A stretch of DNA of 64,000 bases, from NCBI RefSeq assembly GCF_003491345.1, contig NZ_CP025512.1:1364001-1428000 (forward strand), in the 5' to 3' direction. Both the position numbers and the translations under genes were made by a program. The DNA comes from Neorhizobium sp. SOG26. Its GTDB lineage: Bacteria > Pseudomonadota > Alphaproteobacteria > Rhizobiales > Rhizobiaceae. Each line of letters opens with the position of its first letter. Position 1 is the stretch's first letter. Below are positions 17,185-26,800 of this stretch, piece by piece. The notes under the pieces are model-generated. The model worked only from the letters and a program-made list of their open reading frames with translations, did no database searches and had not been told where the DNA came from.

Positions 17185-19267
17185 TCGCCTCGTCACGCCG
17201 GTGCAGGTAAAGCAGCGTCCGCAGCGCTTGCCCGCGTTCGCTTGTCAGGTCCGGGTCGCGCTCGAGCAGGTAGGCTGCATCTTTTCGGGCGATCTCGAGA
17301 AGATCCGCATGCGCCTCCAGGCTTGCCAGCCGGAAGCCGGGCGTGCCGGACTGGCGTGTACCAAGCAGTTCGCCTTCGCCGCGCAGTTCCAGGTCTTCTT
17401 CGGCGATCAGGAAGCCGTCTTCGCTGTCGCGCAGGATCGAAAGTCGCGCGCGGCCGGTTTCGCTGAGCGGCCCCTTGTAAAGCAGGATGCAGGTCGAGGC
17501 CTCGCTTCCGCGCCCGACACGGCCCCTCAACTGGTGAAGCTGAGCGAGCCCGAAGCGCTCGGCATGTTCGATGACCATGATGGTCGCATCAGGCACGTCG
17601 ACACCGACCTCCACCACGGTCGTCGCGACTAGCAGGCGGATCCGACCCTCCTTGAACGCGCTCATTACCGCGTCCTTTTCTGGACCGCCCATCCGCCCGT
17701 GAATGAGCCCGACATTCTCCCGCCCAAGTTCCCCGGCAAGCACCGCGAACCGCTCCTCCGCCGACATCAGCTCCGATACGTCGGATTCCTCCACGAGTGG
17801 GCAGATCCAGTAGGCTTTCTTGCCTTCAGCAATCGCACTCCTGAGGCGGCCGACGATATCGCCGATCCGCTCGGTGGGGATCGTCACGGTCTGGATTGGC
17901 TTGCGTCCGGCTGGCTTCTCGGTGAGTTTCGACACGTCCATGTCGCCGAAGGCCGCAAGCACGAGCGTGCGCGGGATCGGCGTCGCCGTCATCACCAGCA
18001 TGTGCGGCGAGATGCCCTTTGCGGTCAGGCGCAGTCGCTGGTGCACGCCGAAACGATGCTGTTCATCGACCACCGCGAGAAGCAGGTTCTTGTAGTTGAT
18101 CGCATCCTGGAACAGTGCATGGGTGCCGATGATGATCTGTGCCTCGCCAGATGCGATCCGCTCGATGATGTTTTCCCGCTCGCGTCCCTTGGTTCGCCCC
18201 GTCAGGACCTCCACGGAAATGCCCGCCGCGGCGGCCAGCTTTGAGATCGTCGCATGGTGCTGGCGGGAAAGAATTTCTGTCGGGGCCATCAGCACCGCCT
18301 GGCCACCCGCTTCAACGGCGGCCGCCATGGCAAGCAGGGCTACGAGCGTCTTGCCTGCTCCAACATCGCCCTGCAGCAGGCGCAGCATTCGTTCCTCGGC
18401 GGCCATGTCGGCAAGGATCTGCTCCACCGCCGCGGACTGGCTGGGGGTAGGGGTGAACGGCAGTGCCTTCAGGATTTTCGCGGCCAGCGCGCCTTCCACG
18501 CGGACTGGCTTACCCGGAACCTTGCGCACCTTCTGGCGCACCAGCGACAACGACACTTGCCCGGCGAGAAATTCGTCATAGGCAAGCCTCCGCCGCGCCG
18601 GCGCTTGCGGATCAATATCCTTATCGTCGCGCGGGTCATGAAGCCGTCGGAACGCATCGGCGACGGACGGAAAGCCCTGGCGCTGTACGAGGCTCAGGTC
18701 CGCCCACTCCGCCAGTTCCGGGATACGGGCAGTCGCACCTTCAATGGCTTTCCTGAGAGTCTTCGGCGTCAGGCCTGCGGTCAGCGGATAGACGGGCTCC
18801 ACCAGCGGCATGTCCTGCGCTTCGGACGCTTTCACCATCAGATCAGGGTGCACCATCGAGGCGCGGCCGTTGAACCAGTCGACCTTGCCGCTCACAATGA
18901 CCTGTTCGTCTAGGGGCAGTGACTTCGCCAGCCAATCGCCCTTTGCGCGGAAGAAGGTGAGCGCCAGTTCGCCCGTTTCGTCGTGCAGGAACACGCGGTA
19001 AGGAACATTGGGTTTGCCGCGCGGCGGCGGCTGATGGCGATCAACGCGACCTTCGATGGTGACGATGGCACCCTGCGGCGCAAAGGCAATCCCGGGCTTG
19101 TTGCGGCGGTCGATCAGCGAATAAGGTGCGTGGAACAGAAGATCCACCACCCGGGCGTCCTCCTCGTCTGCGCCCGTCACCTTCGCAATCAGGTCCGCAA
19201 TCTTCGGCCCGACACCGGGCAGGGAAGAAACGGAGGCGAAAAGGGGATCAAGCAGAGCCGGGCGCAT
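17162..19267 (-). CDS. recG: ATP-dependent DNA helicase RecG
   Basis: A 701-residue protein beginning MRPALLDPLFASVSSLPGVG, the wedge/linker start seen in RecG. The helicase core shows Walker A LQGDVGAGKTLVALLAMA, DEQH box VVDEQHRFGVHQR, motif III MTATPIPRTL and motif VI LHQLRGRVGRGSEASTC. RecG remodels stalled replication forks and Holliday junctions. The frame extends a further 74 codons upstream, but the ATG at 19267 gives the normal family length and leaves an 89-base divergent promoter region shared with sdhE. Confidence 0.96.
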   Translation of the reverse strand: MRPALLDPLFASVSSLPGVGPKIADLIAKVTGADEEDARVVDLLFHAPYSLIDRRNKPGIAFAPQGAIVTIEGRVDRHQPPPRGKPNVPYRVFLHDETGELALTFFRAKGDWLAKSLPLDEQVIVSGKVDWFNGRASMVHPDLMVKASEAQDMPLVEPVYPLTAGLTPKTLRKAIEGATARIPELAEWADLSLVQRQGFPSVADAFRRLHDPRDDKDIDPQAPARRRLAYDEFLAGQVSLSLVRQKVRKVPGKPVRVEGALAAKILKALPFTPTPSQSAAVEQILADMAAEERMLRLLQGDVGAGKTLVALLAMAAAVEAGGQAVLMAPTEILSRQHHATISKLAAAAGISVEVLTGRTKGRERENIIERIASGEAQIIIGTHALFQDAINYKNLLLAVVDEQHRFGVHQRLRLTAKGISPHMLVMTATPIPRTLVLAAFGDMDVSKLTEKPAGRKPIQTVTIPTERIGDIVGRLRSAIAEGKKAYWICPLVEESDVSELMSAEERFAVLAGELGRENVGLIHGRMGGPEKDAVMSAFKEGRIRLLVATTVVEVGVDVPDATIMVIEHAERFGLAQLHQLRGRVGRGSEASTCILLYKGPLSETGRARLSILRDSEDGFLIAEEDLELRGEGELLGTRQSGTPGFRLASLEAHADLLEIARKDAAYLLERDPDLTSERGQALRTLLYLHRRDEAIRFLRAG

Positions 19268-19356
19268 GGACGTTAGATGCGATAGATTTTGCACGCTTGG
19301 CAAGGTGACGCGGCGAGAAAACAGCCCTATATGATCCGCAAAACAGGGGCTTGCAC

Positions 19357-19686
19357 ATGACTGGACTGGCGCGCACAAGCGCGGACCTCGACCCGCGCCG
19401 CCGGCGCATTCTTTACCGCTGCTGGCATCGCGGCATCCGGGAAATGGATCTGGTTTTCGGCAGCTTTGCCGAGGCCGAGATTGCCGCACTTTCCGAAACC
19501 GAACTTGACGAATTCGAGCAGATCATGGCCGAGGATGACCACGACCTGCACGCCTGGATTACCGGCGCAAGACCACTGCCGGCGGACCGAAACACGCCAC
19601 TTTTTGCGCGTGTTGCCGCTTACAAGCCGGATTTTGATCCCGTCACCAAAGCTTCGCTTCAGGAAAAGCTGGGACAGCCTGAATGA
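19357..19686 (+). CDS. sdhE: Succinate dehydrogenase assembly factor SdhE (DUF339)
   Basis: A 109-residue protein with the SdhE core: RRILYRCWHRGIREMDLVFG, in which the RGxxE motif is required for flavinylation of SdhA in studied homologues. The following acidic helix (ETELDEFEQIMAEDDHDL) and AWITG complete the domain. AGGGG stands eight bases before the ATG at 19357. The stop overlaps the mfd start (ATGA), so the two are translationally coupled; sdhE-mfd adjacency is common in Rhizobiales. Confidence 0.92.
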   Translation: MTGLARTSADLDPRRRRILYRCWHRGIREMDLVFGSFAEAEIAALSETELDEFEQIMAEDDHDLHAWITGARPLPADRNTPLFARVAAYKPDFDPVTKASLQEKLGQPE

Positions 19687-22600
19687 TCTCCGGATTCGAT
19701 GCAAAGAAGATCGCGGCCTCCTCGGTGCCGATGATCATCGGCGGCGTGCCGACCGGCATGGAGCCGATGGTGCTCGCCGAGCTGGTGCGGGCCGGTCAGT
19801 CGGTGGCCTACGTCATGTCGGATGGCCAGAAACTCCTCGACCTGGAGCAGATGCTGTCCTTCGTCGCGCCGGAAATACCGGTGCTGACGCTGCCTGCCTG
19901 GGACTGCCTGCCTTACGACCGCGTGTCGCCGAGCGCAGATGTCTCCGCCCGGAGACTTTCTGCCCTTTCGGGGCTGATCTCGCACGCGAAGAAGCCGCAC
20001 GCGGCGATCGTCCTGATCACCGTCAACGCCATGCTGCAGAAGATCGCGCCGGCGGAGGTGATCGAGAGCCTGGCGTTCTCCGCCAGGCCCGGCAACCAGA
20101 TCCGGATGGACGATATTGCCGCTCGGCTGGAGCGCAACGGCTTTGAGCGCGTCGCGACGGTTCGGGAGGTCGGTGAGTTCGCCGTTCGCGGTGGTATCCT
20201 CGACGTGTTCGTTCCCGGCACAGAGGAGCCGGTGCGGCTCGATTTCTTCGGCGATACGCTCGAGACGATCCGCTCCTTCGATCCGGCGAGCCAGAGGACG
20301 ACAGGGCAGGCCCGCTCACTCGATCTCAACCCGATGAGCGAAGTTACGTTGACGCCGGATACGATCAGCCGTTTCCGCAAGAACTATCTGTCGCTCTTTG
20401 GAGCCGCGACGCGCGACGACGCGCTGTACCAGGCTGTCTCCGAAGGACGCCGTTATGCCGGCATGGAGCACTGGCTGCCGCTGTTCTACGATCGGCTGGA
20501 AACTGCATTCGACTACCTCAAGGGCTTTCGCATCGTCACCGATCACAATGCCCGCGAAGCGGCGAGTGAGCGATCGAAGCTGGTGCTCGATTACTTCGAG
20601 GCGCGTCGGGATTCTGGCTCGCAGGGCAAGGGCCTGACGGCGCAGGCGACACCCTACAAGCCAGTCTCGCCGGGGCAACTCTACCTCGATGCCAAAGCCT
20701 TTGGCGACGCGCTGGATGAGGCGGGCGCGCTGCGGCTCACGCCATTCAACGAGATGGACGCTGAAGCACGCCGCGTCGTGACCGTTGATGCCCATGTTGG
20801 TCCGCGTTGGGCCAAGGCCCAGGCCGAGAGGACGGATAGCGACGAGCGCACCAATGTCTTTGACCTGGTGGTGAAGCATATCGCCGACAAACGTGCCGCG
20901 GGCAGCAAAGTGCTTGTCACCGGCTGGTCCGCAGGATCGCTCGACCGCCTGCTGCAGGTGCTGGACGAGCGCGGCCTTAAGCGGATCCGCCAGATCGACA
21001 AGTTGGCTGACCTCAACAAGCTCGAAAAGGGCGAGGCGGCCGCCGCCGTGCTGAGCCTGGAAGGCGGTTTCGAAACCGGTGACCTCGTTGTCATCGGTGA
21101 ACAGGACATCCTCGGCGACCGCATGGTGCGCCGTGGCAAGCGCCGCAAGCGCGCGGCGGACTTCCTGACCGAGGTGGCGGGTCTCGACGAAGGCTCGCTT
21201 GTCGTGCATGCCGAGCATGGTATCGGCAAGTTCGTCGGCCTGGTCACGATCGAAGCGGCCGGCGCGCCGCGCGCCTGCCTTGAGCTTCATTACGCCGACC
21301 AGGCCAAGCTCTTCCTGCCGGTTGAAAACATCGACCTTCTGTCGCGTTATGGCTCCGATGCCGCCGAAGCCCAACTTGACAAGTTGGGCGGTGGTGCTTG
21401 GCAGGCCCGCAAGGCAAAGCTGAAGAAGCGCCTGCTCGACATGGCAGGTGACCTCATCCGCATTGCCGCCACCCGAATGGTGCGGCGTGCCCCGGTGCTG
21501 TCGACGCCGGAAGGGCTCTATGACGAGTTTGCGGCACGCTTCCCTTATGACGAAACGGAAGATCAGGAAAACGCAATCGAATCGGTCCGCGAAGACTTGG
21601 CGGCCGGACGCCCGATGGACCGCCTGGTGTGCGGCGACGTCGGTTTCGGCAAGACCGAGGTGGCGTTGCGTGCTGCCTTCTTCGCGGCCATGAATGGTGC
21701 GCAGGTAGCGGTGGTTGTTCCGACGACGCTGCTGGCCCGCCAGCATTTCAAGACCTTCAGCGAACGTTTCCGCGGCCTGCCGATCAAGATCGCCCAGGCA
21801 TCGCGCCTGGTCTCGGCCAAGGAGCTCGCGCAAACCAAAAAAGATGTCGCCGAAGGTAAGGTAGACATCGTTGTCGGCACGCATGCGCTGCTTGGCGCGG
21901 GCATCCAGTTCGCCAATCTAAGCCTGCTGATCATCGACGAAGAACAGCATTTCGGCGTAAAGCACAAGGAACGGCTGAAGGAGCTGAAGAGCGACGTGCA
22001 TGTGCTGACGCTTTCGGCAACGCCGATCCCGCGCACGCTGCAGCTTGCCATGACAGGGGTGCGGGAGCTCTCCCTCATCACCACGCCACCGGTGGACCGC
22101 ATGGCGGTGCGCACCTTCATCTCGCCTTTCGACCCGCTGGTGATCCGCGAAACGTTGATGCGTGAGCACTACCGTGGCGGACAGAGTTTCTACGTCTGCC
22201 CGCGGCTCGCCGACTTGCCGGAAATCCAGGCCTTCCTTCAATCGGATGTGCCGGAACTGAAGGTTGCCGTCGCACACGGCCAGATGGCCGCTGGCGAACT
22301 CGAAGACATCATGAACGCCTTCTACGACGGCAAATATGATGTTCTGCTTTCGACGACGATCGTTGAATCAGGTCTGGATGTACCCACGGCAAATACTCTG
22401 ATTGTGCACCGTGCCGACATGTTCGGTTTGGCGCAGCTCTACCAGCTGCGTGGCCGCGTCGGCCGTTCGAAGGTGAGGGCGTTTGCCCTCTTCACCCTGC
22501 CGGTGAACAAGCAGCTGACTGTCACGGCGGAACGCCGCCTCAAGGTGCTCCAGTCGCTTGACACGTTGGGCGCCGGTTTCCAGCTCGCCAGCCACGACCT

Positions 22601-23192
22601 CGATATCCGCGGTGCCGGCAACCTGCTTGGCGAAGAGCAGTCCGGTCACATCAAGGAAGTCGGCTTCGAGCTCTATCAGCAGATGCTGGAAGAAGCGGTC
22701 GCCGAGGTGAAGGGCGAGAGCGACATCGTCGACACCGGCTGGTCGCCACAGATCTCCGTCGGCATCACGGTAATGATCCCCGAAAACTACGTGCCGGACC
22801 TGCATCTGCGCATGGGCCTCTACCGCCGGCTTGGCGAGCTCGAGGACCTGCAGGAAATCGATGGTTTCGGTGCCGAGATGGTCGACCGCTTTGGACCGAT
22901 GCCGGTCGAAGTCCAGAACCTGCTCAAGGTCGTCTACATCAAGTCATTGTGCCGCACGGCCAATGTCGAAAAGCTGGATGCAGGGCCGAAGGGTGTGGTC
23001 GTCACTTTCCGCGACAAGCAGTTCCCGAACCCGGCCGCACTGGTTGGTTACATCGCCAAGCAGGGCGTGATGGCCAAGATTCGCCCGGACCAGAGCGTCT
23101 TCCTCAACCGCGATCTTCCGACACCGGAAAAGCGGCTGACGGTTGCCGCCCAGATCATGAAGCAGTTCGCCGAGCTCGCGAAGGCGAGCTAG
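19683..23192 (+). CDS. mfd: Transcription-repair coupling factor
   Basis: A 1,169-residue protein. In order: UvrB-like N-terminal part (LTLPAWDCLPYDRVSPSADV), the RNA polymerase-interacting CarD-like module (VVHAEHGIGKFVGL at about 505), the RecG-like translocase (Walker A CGDVGFGKTEVALRA, Walker B LLIIDEEQHFGVKHKE, LSATPIPRTLQLAM, QLRGRVGRSKVRAFA) and the C-terminal TRCF domain. It removes RNA polymerase stalled at lesions and recruits UvrA, whose gene is at 32.7-35.6 kb. The start overlaps the sdhE stop. Confidence 0.97.
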   Translation: MISGFDAKKIAASSVPMIIGGVPTGMEPMVLAELVRAGQSVAYVMSDGQKLLDLEQMLSFVAPEIPVLTLPAWDCLPYDRVSPSADVSARRLSALSGLISHAKKPHAAIVLITVNAMLQKIAPAEVIESLAFSARPGNQIRMDDIAARLERNGFERVATVREVGEFAVRGGILDVFVPGTEEPVRLDFFGDTLETIRSFDPASQRTTGQARSLDLNPMSEVTLTPDTISRFRKNYLSLFGAATRDDALYQAVSEGRRYAGMEHWLPLFYDRLETAFDYLKGFRIVTDHNAREAASERSKLVLDYFEARRDSGSQGKGLTAQATPYKPVSPGQLYLDAKAFGDALDEAGALRLTPFNEMDAEARRVVTVDAHVGPRWAKAQAERTDSDERTNVFDLVVKHIADKRAAGSKVLVTGWSAGSLDRLLQVLDERGLKRIRQIDKLADLNKLEKGEAAAAVLSLEGGFETGDLVVIGEQDILGDRMVRRGKRRKRAADFLTEVAGLDEGSLVVHAEHGIGKFVGLVTIEAAGAPRACLELHYADQAKLFLPVENIDLLSRYGSDAAEAQLDKLGGGAWQARKAKLKKRLLDMAGDLIRIAATRMVRRAPVLSTPEGLYDEFAARFPYDETEDQENAIESVREDLAAGRPMDRLVCGDVGFGKTEVALRAAFFAAMNGAQVAVVVPTTLLARQHFKTFSERFRGLPIKIAQASRLVSAKELAQTKKDVAEGKVDIVVGTHALLGAGIQFANLSLLIIDEEQHFGVKHKERLKELKSDVHVLTLSATPIPRTLQLAMTGVRELSLITTPPVDRMAVRTFISPFDPLVIRETLMREHYRGGQSFYVCPRLADLPEIQAFLQSDVPELKVAVAHGQMAAGELEDIMNAFYDGKYDVLLSTTIVESGLDVPTANTLIVHRADMFGLAQLYQLRGRVGRSKVRAFALFTLPVNKQLTVTAERRLKVLQSLDTLGAGFQLASHDLDIRGAGNLLGEEQSGHIKEVGFELYQQMLEEAVAEVKGESDIVDTGWSPQISVGITVMIPENYVPDLHLRMGLYRRLGELEDLQEIDGFGAEMVDRFGPMPVEVQNLLKVVYIKSLCRTANVEKLDAGPKGVVVTFRDKQFPNPAALVGYIAKQGVMAKIRPDQSVFLNRDLPTPEKRLTVAAQIMKQFAELAKAS

Positions 23193-23207
23193 CCGACTGC
23201 AAACAGA

Positions 23208-23237
23208 ACCGCCGCCTCTTGCGACAAGGGCGGCGGT
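23208..23237. terminator. Bidirectional stem-loop terminator candidate
   Basis: ACCGCCGCC (23208-23216) pairs with GGCGGCGGT (23229-23237). The T-rich side is on the minus strand (TCTGTTTGC follows the stem), so it fits best as the end of the DsbA-like gene; it may also serve mfd. Confidence 0.5.
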
Positions 23238-23282
23238 CTAAATGACTTAATATGGATGCCGTGGGCGATCGGCGCCTAGGCA

Positions 23283-23954
23283 TTAGATCATGCTCTTGCG
23301 AGCCTCGCCCTTGAGCTTTGCAATCTCGCGCAGGGCGTTCGACAACACGTCCGGCGTCTGTGCCCCGCTCACCGCATACTGGCCGTCGATGATGAAGAAG
23401 GGCACGCCGTTGACGCCCATCTTCTGCGCGGCATCGATCTCCGACAGAACCGTGTCCTTGTCTGCATCCGTCTTGAGAAGGTTCTCGATGACCTTGCGGT
23501 CGAGACCGCAGGCTTCGGCGATATCGGCCAGTACCGCGTGGTCACCGACATTGCGCCCTTCCTCGAAGTTCGCCTTGAAGAGCGCGCTCGCCACCCGGTC
23601 TTGCGCCTCGCGACCTTCCATCAGCGCCCAGTGCAGCAGCCGGTGGGCATCAAGCGTATTGGGCCCAATTTTGATCGCTTCGAAGTTATAGCGGATGCCG
23701 ACTTCTTCGCCGAGCTCGGTGAGCATGCCATGGGCGCGCTCCATCGCGTCCTTGCCGCCCAGCTTCTCAGCCAGGTGCCTTTGATGGTCGACGCCTTCCG
23801 GCGGATGCTCCGGGTTAAGCCGGTAGGGGCGCCAGTTGATGTCGACGCCGATCTCATCCTGCACATCTGCAATCGCGAGCTCCAGGCGAGCCTTACCGAG
23901 ATAGCACCACGGGCAGACGATGTCCGAGACGATGTCGATGGTGATGCGTTCCAT
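23283..23954 (-). CDS. DsbA-family oxidoreductase (FrnE / HCCA-isomerase-like)
   Basis: A 223-residue thioredoxin-fold protein. It starts MERITIDIVSDIVCPWCYLG with the redox motif CPWC near residue 14, followed by an alpha-helical insertion and the cis-proline region GVNGVPFFIIDGQYAVSGAQ. This is the FrnE-type branch of DsbA, which lacks a signal peptide here and so is likely cytoplasmic. AAAGGA lies eight bases before the ATG at 23954. The gene begins 35 bases after the stop of the peptide-binding protein gene upstream, so they may be one transcript. Confidence 0.88.
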   Translation of the reverse strand: MERITIDIVSDIVCPWCYLGKARLELAIADVQDEIGVDINWRPYRLNPEHPPEGVDHQRHLAEKLGGKDAMERAHGMLTELGEEVGIRYNFEAIKIGPNTLDAHRLLHWALMEGREAQDRVASALFKANFEEGRNVGDHAVLADIAEACGLDRKVIENLLKTDADKDTVLSEIDAAQKMGVNGVPFFIIDGQYAVSGAQTPDVLSNALREIAKLKGEARKSMI

Positions 23955-23989
23955 GGCAAGTGTCCTTTGCGAGTGGATGCCGCGCGGCC

Positions 23990-25795
23990 TTATTGCGCGC
24001 GCTTGTCCCACCACGTGTTGAGCTGGTAGCCGTAAAGCGGCAGCTTCTCGGGGTAGCTGATATGGCTCCATCGCGCCACCCATTGATCGGGAATGTGATA
24101 GAGCGGCACGAGATAGTGGCCGGAGAGCAGCATCCGGTCGTAAGCTCTCACAGTCGCCTCAAAATCCGGTTGGCTGCGCACCGTCATCATCGACCCGATC
24201 AGGCGGTCGAGATCCGGATCGGCCGCGCCGGCGAAGTTGAAGCTGCCCTGCCGATCCTTCGACGCAGAGCCCCATCGGTTCACTTGTTCAATGCCCGGGG
24301 ACAGCGACGACGGATAGGACTTCACGATCATGTCGTAGTCGAAGTTGCCGGAACGCGCCTGATATTGTGCGTCATCGACGGTGCGGATCGACATATCGAC
24401 GCCGATCATCCGCAGCGTCCGCTGGTAGGCGATGGCAAGCTTCTCCTGGTCGGCGGTCTGCGTCATCACCTCGAAGGAGAGAGGCTTGCCAGCAGTATTC
24501 GACATACGGCCGTTCTTGATCGTGTAGCCGCCGGCCTTCAGCTTCTCCACCGCCTGGCGAAGGACCTTTCGGTCGGCACCCGAACCGTCGGTCCTGGGCT
24601 GGCGGTAGCTGCCATCGAGAATGGCCGGCGCCACCTTGTCCTTGGCAGCGCCCAGCAGTTCGAGTTCCCGCAGCTCTGCGGGCTTGCCGAGCGCGCTCAG
24701 CGGCGAGTTCTGCCAGTAGCTTTCGGTGCGCATATAAGCGCCGTCAAACAGGTTGCGGTTCACCCACTCGAAGTCGAACGCGAGCGACAGGCCTTCGCGA
24801 ACGTTGGCATCGGCGAAGATCGAACGGCGGGTGTTGAACACGAAGCCCAGCATGCCGGTCGGCAATTGCGGCTTGAAGGACTCCTTCAATACGTCGCCGC
24901 GCTGCACCGCCGGAAAATCATAAGCCCGCGTCCAGTGGGTCGGGCTGCCTTCGAGGTAGATGTCGACAGCGCCCTTCTTGAAGGCCTCGAACAGCGTGTT
25001 CTCCTGGAGGAAATATTCCACCGAGATCTGGTCGTAGTTGTCGAACCCGATCTTCGACGGGAGATCTGCGCCCCAGTAATCGGGATTGCGCTCATAGACG
25101 ATCCGTTCGCCCGGCGAGACAGCTTTGATCCGGTATGGCCCCGAACCGATAGGGTACTTTAGCGTGCTCTGGTCGAAACGCTCGGGGTCGATGGCGTGCT
25201 TGGGCAGGATCGGCGTGGCGCTCGCCAGGATCAGGGGGAATTCGCGGTCCGCCTTCTCGTTGAAGGTAAAGCGCACGCTGTGCTCGCCAACCTTTTCCAT
25301 CTTCTCCACGGCAGCCAGCCGGCCGGAGAAGGGGATGCGCCCCTTGTCGCGCAAGAGCTCCATGGTGAAGATCACGTCGTCAGGCGTCACCGGTTCCCCG
25401 TCAGACCATTTCGCCTTGGGATTGAGGTTGAACTGGATGTAGGTGCGGTCGTCGTCCATCTCGACTGTTTCGGCCAGCAGGCCGTAGAGCGAGAATGACT
25501 CGTCGCTGGAGCGCGTCATCAGCGATTCGAACACGAGGTTGCCGAAGATCGTGTCCCACAGGCCGCGCGCCGTCGTTCGCATGCTCTTCAGGATGAACGG
25601 GTTCAGGTTGTCGAATGTGCCGACAACGCCGTAGCTGATCCGGCCGCCCTTCTTCACGTCCGGGTTCACATACGCAAAGTGCTGGTAGTTAGAGGCCAGT
25701 GCCGGCTCACCCCGCATGGCGATGCCGTGAACCGGTTCTGCGGTCGCTTGTGAGCCTATAAGGAGAGCGGCGATGAATGGCAGCAGGTGTCGCAT
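23990..25795 (-). CDS. Family 5 extracellular solute-binding protein, YejA-like
   Basis: A 601-residue periplasmic binding protein with signal peptide MRHLLPFIAALLIGSQATA. The family-5 fold is shown by GGRISYGVVGTFDNLNPFI, WDTIFGNLVFESLMTRSSDE, KWSDGEPVTPDDVIFTMELL and YPIGSGPYRIKAV. Binding proteins of this branch (YejA) feed oligopeptide or microcin-C-type importers, but no permease or ATPase genes stand beside it, so the partner must lie elsewhere. Only the DsbA-like gene is linked. Ligand not predictable from the sequence. Confidence 0.9.
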   Translation of the reverse strand: MRHLLPFIAALLIGSQATAEPVHGIAMRGEPALASNYQHFAYVNPDVKKGGRISYGVVGTFDNLNPFILKSMRTTARGLWDTIFGNLVFESLMTRSSDESFSLYGLLAETVEMDDDRTYIQFNLNPKAKWSDGEPVTPDDVIFTMELLRDKGRIPFSGRLAAVEKMEKVGEHSVRFTFNEKADREFPLILASATPILPKHAIDPERFDQSTLKYPIGSGPYRIKAVSPGERIVYERNPDYWGADLPSKIGFDNYDQISVEYFLQENTLFEAFKKGAVDIYLEGSPTHWTRAYDFPAVQRGDVLKESFKPQLPTGMLGFVFNTRRSIFADANVREGLSLAFDFEWVNRNLFDGAYMRTESYWQNSPLSALGKPAELRELELLGAAKDKVAPAILDGSYRQPRTDGSGADRKVLRQAVEKLKAGGYTIKNGRMSNTAGKPLSFEVMTQTADQEKLAIAYQRTLRMIGVDMSIRTVDDAQYQARSGNFDYDMIVKSYPSSLSPGIEQVNRWGSASKDRQGSFNFAGAADPDLDRLIGSMMTVRSQPDFEATVRAYDRMLLSGHYLVPLYHIPDQWVARWSHISYPEKLPLYGYQLNTWWDKRAQ

Positions 25796-26073
25796 GGTTC
25801 TCGAAGATCAGGTTTGATTCGCCTCCAAGGTAACGGAAGCACGCGCGTCGACCAATGGCTGTTCCGCCTGCAGCCTGGCCGTCGTCGTTAACGTTTTATC
25901 ACAAAATTGGACGAGGGGACTGGATATCGGACCGGTCGCGATGTAACAGGTTGCCGGACGGACGGGTCATTCAATTGCCTCATTTGAACGACAGGTGACG
26001 GGCAGTAGGACACCCCGAGGGAGTTTGTTCGGCGATGGCCGGCCCCAACGGTTTTCAGGAGACGGATCTCGTT

Positions 26074-26721
26074 ATGATGCTTAAGGCAACCCAAGTTCTG
26101 CGGACGGCAATGTCCGCCCTTGCTCTTTCGGTCGGTGCAAGCGCGCTGCCGGTTGCAGCTTCTGCCCAGGACGCTCCCGCCGCGGCTGCTCCGGGTGCCC
26201 CGCCGCTCGGCTGGTTCAAGACCTGCACCAAGCAGGATGACAGCGATCTCTGCGTGGTGCAGAACATCATCGCCGCCCAGAACGGCCAGCTGATCACCGC
26301 TGTCGGCCTCATCACGGTTGAAGGCAAGGTGAACCGCAAGATCCTGCAGGTTTCCGTGCCGACCGCGCGCCTCGTGCCCCCGGGCATCGTGATGCAGATC
26401 GATGGCGGCAAGGGCCAGAAGCTCGACTACGTGGTCTGCCTACCGGACAAGTGCACCGCCGAAGTGCCGCTCACCGACGCTATGATCACCAGCATGAAGA
26501 AGGGTACCGAAGTGGTCTTCACCTCGGTAAACTTCCGTCGTGCGCCGAACCCGATCAAGATCCCGCTGACCGGCTTCACTGGCGCCTTCGATGGCCCGGC
26601 CATGCCGCAGGAGCAGATTGCCCAGAGCCAGCGCAGCCTCGAAGAAGGCCTGCAGAAGAAGGCTGAAGAGACCCGCAAGAAGCTTGAGGATGCGCAGAAC
26701 GCAGCCAAGCAGGGTCAGTAA
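26074..26721 (+). CDS. Invasion-associated locus B (IalB) family protein
   Basis: A 215-residue secreted protein. The signal peptide ends ASALPVAASAQD; the mature part contains GWFKTCTKQDDSDLCVVQNI, the pair LDYVVCLPDKCTAEVPL and FTGAFDGPAMPQE, which fits the IalB family with its conserved cysteines. The C-terminus is a charged coiled-coil tail (EEGLQKKAEETRKKLEDAQN). IalB proteins were named in Bartonella for erythrocyte invasion, but are widespread in free-living rhizobia, where the role is unknown. ATG 26074 is used; AGGAG lies 12 bases upstream. An ATG at 26035 lacks a site. Confidence 0.85.
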   Translation: MMLKATQVLRTAMSALALSVGASALPVAASAQDAPAAAAPGAPPLGWFKTCTKQDDSDLCVVQNIIAAQNGQLITAVGLITVEGKVNRKILQVSVPTARLVPPGIVMQIDGGKGQKLDYVVCLPDKCTAEVPLTDAMITSMKKGTEVVFTSVNFRRAPNPIKIPLTGFTGAFDGPAMPQEQIAQSQRSLEEGLQKKAEETRKKLEDAQNAAKQGQ

Positions 26722-26746
26722 GATCCTTCACGGACAACTGAACAAG

Positions 26747-26775
26747 AAAGGCCGGCGAAAACGCCGGCCTTTTTA
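26747..26775. terminator. Bidirectional rho-independent terminator
   Basis: A perfect ten-pair stem, AAGGCCGGCG (26748-26757) and CGCCGGCCTT (26762-26771), with an AAAA loop and TTTATTTT after it. It lies between the convergent IalB-family and hspQ genes. Confidence 0.88.
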
Positions 26776-26800
26776 TTTTGTGCTCGAACTTGTGGTTGGT

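Noticed and set aside
20316..21884. 522-codon frame antisense to mfd
   Set aside because: Shadow of mfd; no motif, no ribosome site, and mfd is certain.
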